Assembly (NCBI GenBank): GCA_964035795.1
Contig: OZ038322.1
Span: forward strand, 1,337,281 to 1,401,280
Source: Pterobdella sp. o SKG-2022
Lineage: Eukaryota; Annelida; Clitellata; Hirudinida; Piscicolidae
DNA length: 64,000 nucleotides
Direction of reading: 5' to 3'
The notes beneath the pieces were generated by a model. The model had not been told where the DNA came from. It did not search any database and saw only the letters and a program-made list of their open reading frames with translations. Within the stretch, counting starts at the first letter, position 1, and each line of letters begins with the position of its first letter. Positions 13,010 to 25,659 of the stretch are shown piece by piece. The translations under genes and the position numbers were made by a program.

Positions 13010-14275
13010 TTTATGAAGGAGAGTTTCCACATCTACGGAAAGCGTGCTCCAGGCTGACTAGGCCAATGCGAGATAGGCAGGTGTGACCACAGCGACTGCA
13101 GTTAAAGGTTACGTCAAGAACGACTGCTGAGGCATCACGATTTTTCCTTTTGCAACGTTTTTCCTTCAGATTGATTTTGCGAGAATCCTCAAAAGAGGAA
13201 GCAGTCTGGTGGATGATGTGGCTTTGGTCAATTCTTGCATTGTGGGTGGTTTGTCCCTTTTGACTTTGACTGGCAGCTGAGAGATGCGGAATAGTGCTGA
13301 GTTTTGGACAACTCAACCACTATTAAACAGGGCTTGAAATGTTTAGACCAACGGCACAAAATGGATGTCTTGTCTTTGAAGTGTGTTCATCTGCACTGCC
13401 CAAAGGACTCTGAGTCTGATATGTGGGGCCATATACTGCCTTGAGGGTTTCATTAAAACCTCTGAAGTCACCAGCATCAGCACACCGCTGAGTTCTAACT
13501 GCAAGGTTGGCTCACCCTTCATTTTGCCTAACTCGAAGCTTGCATTGAAGGTTATCGCGCATTTTAGCAAAAGCAGCTTTCTTCACAAGACAGGACGGAT
13601 GAGGCAGACAAACCTGGTGGGTTGATCTCTTTTTTTTTACCAATTCTTGGAGCTCTACGATGTTTCCGTCAAACCAGTCTTTATTATTTTTAGTGGCAAA
13701 CCCAAGGACTTCTTCAAACATCTGAAGGATGGTAGTTTTCAGTTTGTCCCAGAGTGTTTCGGCAAAGGAATCTTGGAAGCTGTTATTTTCAAGCTTGGTC
13801 TGTAAGTTTGTCTAGAAGTCTGCTTTCACTTTAACTGACTGTAACATGCTGAGTTTGAACTTTTTCTTATATGGCCCTCTATTCTTTGGTCTCAATTTGC
13901 ATCGCACTAGGCGGTGATCAATATGACATTCTGCGCTGGGCATCACTCTGGTGTGCAAGACATCCTTGAGGTCTCATTGACGCGCTAGAACATAATCAAT
14001 GAAGTGCCAATTTTTAGAACAAAGATGCATCCAAGTTGTTTCTAAGCTGTCCTTTTGTTGAAAAATGGAGTTGGTGATGACAAGTTGTTGCTCTGTGCAG
14101 AACTCCAGCAGTAAGCGCCCTTTTTCGTTGCAGTTTCCAATGCCATGTCTGCCCAGTACCTCTTTCCAGGCAGCTGCGTCTTGGCCCACTCTAGCATTGA
14201 AATCACCAAGAATTAAGATCTTGTCGTCTGCAGGGATGCTTTGGAGAAGGCTACGGAGTTCTGAGTAAAAATTGT
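13010..14275 (-). mobile_element. LINE remnant: endonuclease plus C-terminal zinc finger, reverse transcriptase missing
   Basis: Read on the minus strand. At 14275-13974 is an endonuclease piece with [12 protein letters not shown] sequence decayed to MGQDAAAW, then [20 protein letters not shown] and [12 protein letters not shown]. Next comes the CHIDHRLVRCKL box (about 13930-13900) with the catalytic-site DH. The linker region follows (FEEVLGFATKNNKDWFDGN, 13512-13721, and a degraded KAVYGP-type phrase). Instead of a reverse transcriptase, the sequence goes straight to the terminal finger region (13316-13011), with HIIHQTASSF and FNCSRCGHTCLSRIGL. The whole RT therefore appears deleted. Assignment to a jockey/RTE-like group is by motif recall. 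Confidence 0.72.
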
Positions 14276-14455
14276 CTTTTATAGCAGGCTCAATAATATT
14301 ACTAATAATACATAAGTTCTTTTATGAAATGTTAATTTTACTTTCTTCTAGACTCTTTTTCAGATCATTTTTTTCTTCTGCTGAAGGTTTCTGAAAAAAA
14401 AATCTTGTCCTTTTCCTAAACAATACTTTTGAAAATACTTTTTTTTCATTAAATT

Positions 14456-15000
<545 letters not shown>

Positions 15001-15079
15001 CTTTCAAAGTTCTCTCTTTGGTTCACTTTTACTTGAGATCAAAAATCGGGTTGCTAACAGCAACCTATGATGCATGAAA

Positions 15080-15960
15080 TTAATTGTTCTACTTATATTG
15101 ATAATGCTCTTCTTAACACATGGACAGTGCTCGTTAGTACTATCTTCTCTACTCGGAGAGAAGAATTACCAGGAACACCCTTCAAATAACCTTCAGTACC
15201 TTTTTTGGTCACTCCCAATACACCTACTACCACTGGAACAGTTTTCACCTTCATGTGCCACATCTTTGCGATCTAAACTTCCAAATCTTTGTATTTCGAG
15301 ACTTTTTCAAGCACTTTGGCTGACACATTTTTATCGGAAGGCACACTCATTCAATTAGGTAGCAAGTGTTGTTGGTTCTGTTTTTGAGCACGATATCAGG
15401 AAGGTTGGCCTAAATGGTTCTGTCAGTATGTATTGGGAAGTCCCACAGTATACTGAAGCCAGGCCCTTCTGTCACTGGTTTTGATTTATGCTCGTACCAA
15501 TTTTTAGTGGTAGCCACTGAAAAATTCGTACAGATCTTCCAATGAAGATACTGACTCACTCTATCATGTCTGTTTTTGTACTCTGAGGGCGTCAGTATTT
15601 AACTGTCAGAAACAAGATGTTCTGATGTTTTTAATTGCTTATTACTGTTCGACACTTAAATTCCACGCCATTATGAATTATATTTGTATGGAAATTTCTG
15701 GTAGACAGAGTTTGACCATGAGCTGCAAATATGAATCCTTCTGTCTCCGCTTTCAATCTTGAGCTAGAAAGCCACTGGTAGATTTTTTTCAGGTCCATGT
15801 CAGCATTTTGAAGCCTTTTAAGGAACTTTTTATAAAGTGGTTTATCATGCCACTTTTCGGCTAGCTGATCGAGGCATCTGGCTTTAAAGACTCTTTGTTT
15901 TTCGGGCGTTTTCATTTGGTGTAAACTAGTCATATTCGGGTGCAATATTTAGTTCTTCCA
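15080..15960 (-). mobile_element. Retrotransposon 3'-end fragment
   Basis: Minus-strand open frame 15945-15631 contains ARCLDQLAEKWHDKPLYKKF and IYQWLSSSRLKAETEGFIF, a sequence type that follows reverse transcriptases in many invertebrate repeats. The frameshifted continuation (about 15430-15080) still shows LPDIVLKNRTNNTCYLI and a degraded KYKDLEIE...MWHMK pattern. No catalytic RT motif is left. It lies between the two giant trinucleotide tracts. Confidence 0.62.
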
Positions 15961-16101
15961 TAAATTTTAACGCATCTTGGAGCTATGATGGGCGTGTCTC
16001 TAAATTTAGAAACTTTAGATGGTTCAACACCATACACTGCCTTGTCGAACGTCAAAAATTCGTTAACACTGACCTGGTATCAAATAAGACTTGATGATTT
16101 T

Positions 16102-17286
<1,185 letters not shown>

Positions 17287-17399
17287 ATGTCAGTAGAACT
17301 TATGCTGTTTAGGCTATAACTTAGTATTCTTCCTAAGAAGTGTATATAAGTGCAAATAGTTTTTCTCAATGAAAAGTTTATACAGAAAAATTTTAAAAA

Positions 17400-17830
17400 T
17401 GCTCGCAGAAAACAGTCTTTACAACAAACAGAGAGCTTTTCTTTGCTGATGATTTGGCATTCACTGCTATTACAGAGCAAGTGATACAACAGATGGTAGA
17501 TCAGCTTTCATTCTCTTGTAACAATTTTAGTTTAATCATCAACACCAAAAAAATGATGGTGATGTTTCACTTTGCTCCAAAAACCCTTCCCACAAATCTC
17601 ACCATTTAGTGATGAGACAGAAGTTACAAGCAGTAAAAAACTTTATTAACTCGACAGTAACCTTCATCGCTGTACAAAAATAAATGATGAGATCAGAAAC
17701 CGAATTGTCAATGCCAGCTGTGCTTATGGGAAAAGTTTGAAATAAAAGTTTCACAGTCCACTAAAGTCAGTCTACAAAGCAGTAGTTTTAAATGGAAAAA
17801 AAGAAAATTTACCGAAACCAAGAACAATTG
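17400..17830 (+). mobile_element. LINE reverse transcriptase scrap
   Basis: A plus-strand FADDLA-type box (FFADDLAFTAITEQ, about 17445-17490) is followed by a QMVDQLSFSCNNF-type segment and a degraded INxRIVNASCAYGK phrase (about 17695-17730). These are the palm and thumb of a non-LTR reverse transcriptase, with several stops and frameshifts. Only about 400 bp survive. Confidence 0.65.
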
Positions 17831-17939
17831 TAACCATGAATCCTTTGTTTCAAGAAGAACTGGAAGTCCTTTCAAAAAATTTTTGAAGCGTTGCTGCCAA
17901 ACCTATAAGGGATGCCCCATTTTCACCCAAAAACACTTC

Positions 17940-18690
17940 AAAATAAAAATGCTAGATGGCTTCCACACAAGTCTGTTTTACTGGGTACATGGAATGTGAA
18001 AACACTTTGGAAGACAGGACGATAAGCACAAGCAGTGAGAGAGATGCAGAAGTACAACTTCACACTTTTGGGCATATGCTCATAAAAAGAACAAATTACA
18101 TACAGGAAAGACGCTGCGTTACTCAAGCAAAAACAAAAAAGAAGGTTATGAAACTGGTAGATAATAAATAATTTGCCTCAAATAACAAATGCTATAGAGG
18201 GTTGGCATAATATTTTAAATTGGAGAGTTAAAGCTTACCATCCTAACTTTAATAATTTAATTAGAAACGTATCTGACCGTATCATCACAGCAGCTTCAAG
18301 TCACTTTTCAAGAAAGTCTCTATTATTATGTATTAAGCACCCACTAACACATCCAAAGAGAAAGAGGAGGACAGCTTATACGTCCAACTCCAATCAGTTA
18401 TAGACATGATCACGAACCAAGACGTGGTCATCCTAATGAGACACATGAATGCGAAGGTTGGATCAGACAACACTCATAGAGAGCGCGAGATGGGAAGACA
18501 CGGACTTGAAGAAATGAACGAAAATGAAGAGATGCTAGTTGACTTCTGCTCCATCAATAGTCTTGTTATTGGAGGTACGATTTTTTCGCACCGACGATGC
18601 CGAAAAGCCATCTTGGTTTCTTTTGACAAACAGACCGAAAACTATATTAAACACGTCACGATGAGACAAGGCTAAGAAGTTCACTTCAAG
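17940..18690 (+). mobile_element. LINE endonuclease scraps, interrupted by a transposon fragment
   Basis: Near 17955-18080, plus-strand frames read LLGTWNVKTLWKTGR and AVREMQKYNFTLLGIC, the start of an AP-endonuclease domain. At 18406-18675 a frame reads HMNAKVGSDNT, RHGLEEMNENEEMLVDFCS and NSLVIGGTIFSHR, the middle of the same domain type. The two parts are separated by unrelated sequence (18168-18400). All are decayed. Confidence 0.68.
18168..18400 (+). mobile_element. MULE-type DNA transposon C-terminal fragment
   Basis: A short plus-strand frame reads QITNAIEGWHNILNWRV and AYHPNFNNLIRNVSD. The N-A-(I/V/L)-E-x-W-H motif followed by H-P-N is a pattern I associate with the end of MULE/FLYWCH-linked transposases. 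It lies between two pieces of LINE endonuclease, so it may have inserted there. Confidence 0.5.
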
Positions 18691-19616
18691 ATGTTAGAGT
18701 TTTTTATTTATTTAATAAACTTTAATTTTGTTTCAAGACTAGGTTTTTTCCGCAAAGGAGAAATATGCGCCAATTTAAAGAGACCTGGAACAAAACCAAC
18801 AGAAAAAGAATTGTTGAACACATTTGTCAAAATGGTGATATCAACCTAGAAATCTTTTTTAAAAGGCAGGTGGGTATTGGATCCAGAGCATTGTTTGTTA
18901 GGTTTTTTTTTAATTGCCAATATAATCTCGTCTTCATCAACCTCAGCAAACTTATTTAGACTAACACCAGGGTTGCAAAAAGAGAACTGGGAAATCCTGA
19001 TGTATGACAAAGGTTTTTTGACTGATTCAATTTTGGCAATCAAATGTTACTAGAAATTTCCTGTGTCGATACCAGAAACAGGGTTACATTCACCTCTGCT
19101 AGAAATTTAATTTATGTAACTCCAAGTACTAGAAGATTTTTTTTTTTATATCAAATAAGATTACAAGATTAAAATTAACATCTGCCAAAATTAACTTTTA
19201 GACTCAAACAGATATTTTAAAATTCTAATAAATTACTTTGTTACCGAAAAGCTTTGTACTTAATAAAATTAGCTTTAGTGTTCAACTAATTTGCAGTATT
19301 AAATTACTAAATTTACTTTTTGGAGCTTTTTTTATAAGTTTATATACTATTTCATACACAGTACTATTATAAGATTACAAAATTAAGATATGTCAAATTG
19401 AACTTCAAATTTTTAAAATTGCCTTTACCGCAATTGAAAATTGAAATCTGTCAAATATAACTTTCAAAGTTTTCAAATGTCTTCACGAAACATTAAATTC
19501 GTAAAATACATTTTTCAAACTTTTTTAAATGCTCTTACGAAACATTAAATTCTTCAAATAAATTTTCTTGTGAATATATAATTTATTACAATTTTTGCAT
19601 ATGTAATTAGCTAATT

Positions 19617-19735
19617 AGCCAAATCGACAGCGGCTCGACAGGCACTTCGCGCTCACGCAAAAAGCATTGAATAGCTTTAGGCTAGTTGATGAACCAATCA
19701 TAGAAGTCCAAAAAAATCGTGAAAGTACTTTATTA
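19617..19735 (-). repeat. Repeat unit shared with 22912-23030 (promoter-like, GATTGGTTC)
   Basis: Reverse-complemented, this about 119-bp stretch closely matches 22912-23030. Both have a GTACTTTCAC start, a CTATGATTGGTTCATC core and a CTAAAGCTATTCA(A/G)TGC segment. In the other copy it sits directly upstream of a C2H2 zinc-finger ATG. It is probably a terminal or promoter segment of a DNA transposon. Confidence 0.65.
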
Positions 19736-19799
19736 TTATTATTATTCAAACTTTCAATTTTTGAAAAAAACATAGTTAAGAATATTGTGAATAGCCAAT

Positions 19800-20880
19800 A
19801 AGCTTTTTCCATTGTTTTTTGTCAGTGGCAGTTGTTTTTATTTTGTGCAAATCTTCCAGTTTATTAAAACTAATATTGAGAGATTTGAGTTCATTTTGTA
19901 GAACGGACACTATTGTAGTTTTTGGTCGGCCTCGGGTTGTTTTGTTTGGAACTTAGAAGTATGCATCCATTGATGTTTGCGCAGGCGAGTCTGGACTCTA
20001 TCTTAGTATGTGTCCTAGTAAGGTGAGTCTTCCGTTTCTTATTGTGGAGCTGAGTTTTATTTGGCTAGTTTTGCAATATAGTTTTTCATTAGGGATTTTT
20101 TCTGGCCAAAAAATGCCTACGACCCTTCGAAGAAGACGTCGGTGGAAAGCGTCTAGCTTCTACTCGCTAGTTTTCGTCAATGACCACGTGCGTGAGACCT
20201 GTTTTGATGATTTCAGTTGTGTTTTTGTAGACTATGCCAAACCCTTAGTGCTTATTTGTTGGTTAAAATGATAGAAGAGTGTTGTTTTTTCGTTTTAGAG
20301 AGAATTTCTTTTTTGATTTTTTCAAAAGCCAAACAGTAAAATGAATATAATTTCAAAACACTAGTAAGTTTATTAAGATACGAAGCTTTTCGTTAGTAAC
20401 GTAAAATTTTCAAGTATGAGAAACCGTTTTATTGATATTACTATGGCAACAGATAAAAGTTAATTCTAAACCCCATAATTAACTTTTATCTGTTGCCATA
20501 GTAATATCAATAAAACGGTTTCTCATACTTGAAAATTTTACGTTACTAACGAAAAGCTTCGTATCTTAATAAACTTACTAGTGTTTTGAAATTATTTTCA
20601 ATTCCTTTTTTATTTTGGTTTCATAAGTAGAAAATCGAGCTTGTATTTTGGAAAGTCTCTCATTAGTGATTCTTGTTTGGTGGATGATGTAAGACCTCGC
20701 ACGTTGAAAGTTCCGAAGCAGATGGTGTTTTCAAACTTTTTCGGTCTTTTATTTTGCTTTGTTTTTCTTTCGACCGTTTTAGCAATATTAGCAATATTGA
20801 TATTCTTTTTAGATTTTCCGCTAAGAAATGACATCACAATTTCAGCAAAAAAAGAGTTTGTTTATCTTATTTTCGACAGA
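19800..20880 (-). mobile_element. LINE remnant split by an inverted-repeat element
   Basis: On the minus strand, the start of an endonuclease (CFGTFNVRGLTSSTKQESL, about 20640-20740) lies 5', and an RT C-terminal phrase (TRGRPKTTIVSVLQNELKSL, about 19870-19930) lies 3'. The central domains are missing. The hairpin at 20347-20595 sits between the two pieces. Confidence 0.6.
20347..20595. repeat. Perfect long inverted repeat: 119-bp arms, 11-nt loop
   Basis: The left arm 20347-20465 and right arm 20477-20595 are exact reverse complements over all 119 positions; the loop is 20466-20476 (CTAAACCCCAT). Each arm carries the CGAAGCTTTTCG core that recurs in the MITE copies at 27.0, 33.1, 37.4 and 54.0 kb. 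Transcription from either side would give a long hairpin RNA. No obvious transposase is nearby. Confidence 0.97.
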
Positions 20881-20889
20881 ACCGGAAGG

Positions 20890-21330
20890 TGAAAGTACTG
20901 AAATAATCATTTTTAGAAGTTTTATGAAGAAAAAACTAACATTTATCAACTAACAAAGCTTTTTGTACAATCCGTGAATATTTAAACATTATGATACATG
21001 AATATTTTCAAGAAAAAAAAACTAACATTTTTCAAAGCCTATGATTGGTCCAATTTAAAACAGCTTTGTGCTGCTTGGAACTTCTTTACAGCGGCTCGTG
21101 TACGCACACCTTGTGAAAATACTAAAATAATCATTTTTTTACATTCGTATCTGAATAAAACTATTTTTTTTATTTGAGAAAAATATTTATTTCATTTCAA
21201 ACAATATTTTCAAGAAAAATAAACTAACATTTTTCAACTAACAAAGCCTATGATTGGTCCAAGCTGCTCACTCCTATTGGCTAAACTTAAAGCACATAAG
21301 CAAATGAAATGACAATAGAAACTAAAGAGG
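20890..21330. repeat. Nested short repeats with CCTATGATTGGTCC units
   Basis: Phrases recur two or three times: AAACTAACATTT(T/A)TCAA at about 20935, 21020 and 21225; GCCTATGATTGGTCCAA at about 21040 and 21248; and ACTAAAATAATCATTTTT at about 20897 and 21118. Part of this (about 21115-21180) is the reverse complement of about 22850-22925. The pattern suggests stacked termini of related DNA transposons. Confidence 0.6.
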
Positions 21331-21913
21331 GTAGGCGGTCCCGAACAACTATGTAAGTCATTGCACTCAGGTTTAACAATGAAAAAGCGCATTTAAAAAA
21401 ATAATTTGCTTTTTGAAATTAATAATTTTTTTTTTCAAAAAAATTTAATTTTTATATTCTAATTAAGAATATGTATTATCATTTTAAATTTTCACATTTC
21501 TATTTCCGCTTACAAAGCTTTTGTTCTGGTCATTTTTATTTCGATTTTTCTCGCTAAGAAAACCAATTTTTAAAAAGTCAAAAAATTTTAGTTTTTTAAA
21601 AATATTAATTTATCAGAATTTTTAAATATTTACGGATTTTACACAAAATCTCATTTATATCAAAATTTTCGAATATTTACAGATTTTACCAAAATAAGTT
21701 AGAAAGTCTATTAAATTACAGGAATTTTGAATGCTCCATAGAGAAAACACACACTAACCCGCTTCAATTCTCATATACCTCCCATTTAAACAATTTCTCA
21801 CAGAACTACATTTTCGCTTTAAAAAATCTTCGTTCGAAATCATTAGTATCATTAATCTAGGTCAACTTCTGTTAATTCCACTCACTGGGACATGTACAGC
21901 AGTATAAGCTAAT

Positions 21914-22730
21914 ATGGTGAATCTATCTGTCAAAACACAGAGAGCCAGATGTGAAAATATTAATTCCAATAAATTTTATCAAACACAAAATTGCACTGAT
22001 ATATTCCAATGTGGCTCATGCAACAAAAAGTTTTTATCAAAAACCACTCTGAAGAATCACAAAAAAATAGCACGCTCTGAATCAAGGTTGGTGTTTTTGA
22101 ATAAATTTTATGCGCATTTTATCAATATTGAAAAAAAGTAGAGAATAATTTCAATTGTTTTAACTACAGCTTCGCAAAACAATTTGAGGAGTTTGCCTTC
22201 TTATCTTTTAAGGGTAATCGACAAATTTTTTCTTTATATTCATCTCACTCCATTCCTAAATAATAAAATTCTCAATTCATTATTTATTACGTTTTTTTAG
22301 AATTTGAGAATTGGAAGATTGCTGTGGAAGATGAGAGCGTAACAAGATTTGTGAAAGCTCATGGTCAGTTTATACGTAAAGATTATGTCAGAATTTATTT
22401 TGTATGTTTCCGTAATGGGACATTCAGGCCTAAACTAAATCGCACAAGAAGGCTGAAAATTCAAAGGATCTGTGAAAATAAATGGATCATGCAAGGCAAT
22501 GATCTCTGCAAAAATTGTCAATACTGGTAACAATTTTAATATAATTTTAAAATATTTTTTAAAAATCTTGTCTTTCATAGGCGAAAAAAAAGTTTTCTTT
22601 CAATCAACTCACCATGGACATGGAGCTGACCAGCAATGTGCACACTTTTTATGTGTAATTCAAGATTTAAAAGAATATTTTATCAAAATCATATATTTAT
22701 TCATTTTTGGAATTTAAATTATGCACAATG
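21914..22730 (+). mobile_element. Transposon-derived gene fragment: C2H2-like finger plus FLYWCH/MULE N-terminal domain
   Basis: A plus-strand ATG at 21914 leads to a finger FQCGSCNKKFLSKTTLKNH. An AG acceptor near 22170 precedes a KQFEEFAFLSFK segment. After a further acceptor near 22300 come EFENWKIAVEDESVTRFVKA and YVRIYFVCFRNGTFRP, which match the (Y/F)-x-C-x-R-(S/N)-G-x-(F/Y) pattern at the start of FLYWCH/MULE transposon proteins. A degraded THHGHGAD phrase follows near 22605. The transposase core is absent. It could also be a decaying domesticated gene. Confidence 0.5.
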
Positions 22731-22911
22731 AATATTTTTTTATTTAAAATCTATTTATAAAACCCCAAATGTGGATTTTCAACGTTGATAAGTCAATCCA
22801 AATGTATGCAAATCAATTTTCTTGAAGATAGTGTTTTTTGAAGTGAAATAGATAATTTTTTTCAAATAAAAAAAAATAGTTTTATTTAGATACGAATGTA
22901 GAAAAATGATT

Positions 22912-23030
22912 ATTTCAGTACTTTCACAATTTTTTTGAAATTCTATGATTGGTTCATCGATTATAGGTTCGCGCCTAAAGCTATTCAGTGCTTTTTGTGA
23001 GTGCGAACTGCTTGTCGAAATTTTATCCAA
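22912..23030 (+). promoter_or_regulatory. Promoter-like repeat upstream of a zinc-finger ATG (second copy of the 19.6-kb unit)
   Basis: This matches the reverse complement of 19617-19735 and ends immediately before the ATG at 23031. It includes a GATTGGTTC (inverted CCAAT-type) site. A role as a transposon promoter is inferred from its position only. Confidence 0.4.
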
Positions 23031-23340
23031 AATGTTCAAGTGCACAATTTGCCATTCTACTTTTCATAGAAAAAGTATATTAGGTTATCATGTCAATGCC
23101 AAGCATAAAGTGTTTAAGTTTGATTGTGATTCATGTGGTAAAAGATTCTCTTATAAGTCGAGTCTTGCGCCACATGAAAGCCAATCATTCTTCACAAAAT
23201 GTTGGTGTAAGGGTGAAACAACATGTCATAGAAGATTTGCCCAATGTCGACGAAAATTCGCAACAACACGTGGCTGATATACGTCAAAGTGAAAGAGAGA
23301 AAATTCAGCAACAAACAATAGTCTCTCGTCCAGGATCCTA
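23031..23340 (+). CDS. Two-finger C2H2 protein fragment, transposon-associated
   Basis: From the ATG at 23031 the frame reads a C2H2 finger, FKCTICHSTFHRKSILGYH, then a second, FDCDSCGKRFSYKSSLAPH. After that the frame is not maintained cleanly. An overlapping frame (23090-23341) encodes an RHMKANHSSQ-type continuation, which suggests a one-base frameshift near 23170. It ends at a stop near 23340. The finger style and the shared upstream repeat link it to the FLYWCH/MULE-type elements nearby, where such fingers form the N-terminus. A small host gene cannot be excluded. Confidence 0.45.
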
Positions 23341-23439
23341 GATAGAGAAAATCGTTTGTGGGTTTTATGCATTTTTTGTTTATTGTGGTGAGATTTGAAG
23401 GATTTTGGTTAAATGTCATATATTGTGTTTTTTTCTCAT

Positions 23440-25655
23440 TAATCTACTGCTATTATGAACAAGTAAGGTGCTAGTGTATCTCCCTGCAAAACTCCTGCAT
23501 GAATTTGAAAAAAACTTGTATCACCATCTGGGGAAATAACTTTAGCAGTAGTGTTTTTATACAGAAGTGAAATTGCGTTTACAGTTTTGTGAAGAATGCC
23601 ATATGCTTTTAGTATTTCCATTAATTTTCCTCTATGAATTGAATCAAAAGCTTTATGGAAATCCACAAAAATCATAACTGCCGGTAGTGTTTTTGATTTG
23701 ACTCCTTCGAGTATTCTTCTCAGCGTGAAGATTTGAGCAAGAGTGGATCGACCAGGTCTGAGGCCATTTTGGTTTGTTCTCAAATTTTCGTCTAAAATTG
23801 GACGTATTCTATTGAGCAACATTTTATTGTATATTTTGGATGCTGACGAAGATAGAGTTATTCCTCGATAATTACTGGCTATACTCAAGTCTCTCTTTTG
23901 TGGAACAGGTATGATTTTACCTTGTAGCTAGTTTGGTGCATCACCAAGATATGTTTTGTTGAATACTTTTAATAGTTCTTCGTTCATTCAGCCTGTTTTC
24001 CATGTTTCTATTGGTATATTATCAAGGCCAGTACCTTTGTTATTTTGAAAAGACTTTATAGAAGCTTAAAGCTTGATTGCAGTAAATTCACCAGTTTTAA
24101 TTGGGAGAGTATCAAATAATTTTGGTACGGGTTGATCATCTATCTCCGGTGATTGTCCAAGAAGCTTTTGAAAGTGATCTTTCCAAATAGCAAGACTTTT
24201 ATATGTGTTGCTTGCTTTGATTCGACCACGTTTTGGGCCTTTTCTTCTCGTCACTTCATTCACTGTATCCCATACTAGTCTAGAATGGTGATTTATGTGC
24301 GCATCTTTGATTTTCTTTATTTTGCTTTCTACGTAATTTTTTTGTTCTTCATCATAAGCATGGTCTAGATCTTTTTTAGTTTTTTCCACAAGTAGGGTGT
24401 TTGTAAGATCGTTTTTTTATTTTTGCGTTTGAAAGCTTCGTTCAGCTCATTTCGCTTTTTGCAAACCACATCGTTTTCCCATGGCAAATCTCTTTTTGGT
24501 TTGATTTTTTTCGAGACATATTTTTCAGCAGCTTCAGCGTGAGCTTTTATTATATTTTCATAAATATCGTTTGTTGAAAAGTTATCAGGATTAAGGTTTT
24601 GTAGTTGTTCAAATTGGTTTCTGATTTCTACGGCATATCTATTTTTTATATTTTCATCATTTAATAATTTTGACCAATCATCACTCATTGTTTTTTTGCT
24701 TTTTGAGATATTTGATCTTAGAGACAATCTGATCTTTGCTGTACATATCCTGTGATCTGATTCAAGTGGTGAGTATGTGCTGAACGAGCGACAGTCAATA
24801 GCACTATTTTTCCATTTTCTGTTTATAAGGATATAATCAAGTTGACTTCTGATTCCGTTTGGATAAGTGAAAGTCCATAATTTTCTTTTATTTTTTTGAA
24901 ACTTTGTGGAAATATTGACTAGACCACACTCGATTGTTAGATCTAACAAATACTCACCATTTCTGTTTGTATAATTATGGTAGCTGTTGCCTACACATTT
25001 ATTATTGTCAATTTTAGCGTTCATATCACCTCCTATAATTAGAACATTATGTTTGGGAATGTTTTTGATTGAATCTGTCAATTGATGGTAAAAGTTTTGT
25101 ATTTCTAATTCGTCAGAGCAATTCGTAGGACTGTAGCATGATATCACAGTTGTTTTTGGGTTTCCATTAGAGGTCGCGACCATGATTCGTGGGTTGATTG
25201 ATTCAACGTTCACTAGAGACTGGTAAGCCTTAGGGCTTATAAACATACCAACTCCTCTAATGGTAGCGTTGATTGTTGCTTTTTCTGCAGGACTTGTAAC
25301 GAGTGTCCAACCGTTTCCAGTATTACGGTATCTTATTGTTTCTTCTGGATGAAATAACTTGTGTTCTTTTATACAGGTTATATCTATATTGTATTTACTA
25401 GATAAGTATGTTAATTCATATAGTTTGTGATTATTTCTTAAAGATCTAATGTTTATTGTTGCTATATTTTTTGTTAATCTACAATTCAATAAAGATTCTT
25501 TTTGTTTAGTTTGTGGTAAGAGGTTTTTACCGGTAGCACATTTTTCCATTCCAACCTGATGATTCGTTGAGGACGCGCTCCTTGTTCACCCGCGCGACGA
25601 GTGATGCGGTATGGGGGCATATTTTTTTGTTTAGTCATAGAGTTTTTCATTGCTG
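23440..25655 (-). mobile_element. LINE with endonuclease and partial reverse transcriptase, truncated at its 3' side
   Basis: Minus strand. An upstream frame starts near 25650 (MKNSMTKQKN, then PPYRITRRAGEQGARPQRII) and shifts into the 25549-24365 frame. That frame carries a full endonuclease: INIRSLRNNHKLYELTYLSS, VISCYSPTNCSDELE, IGGDMNAKIDNN, RSQLDYILIN and SPLESDHRIC. The linker frame is at 24389-24066. The RT frame (23888-23439) has SNYRGITLSSSASKIYNKML, LRPGRSTLAQIFTLRR and GVLQGDTLAPYLF, but stops at FIIAVD, before any YADD box. Losing the 3' side is the reverse of normal 5' truncation and implies a later deletion or insertion at about 23.44 kb. Confidence 0.85.
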
Positions 25656-25659
25656 GATG

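Noticed and set aside
22779..23045. Minus-strand frame at 22.8-23.05 kb
   Set aside because: It lies opposite the promoter-like repeat and the zinc-finger start; no motif on this strand.
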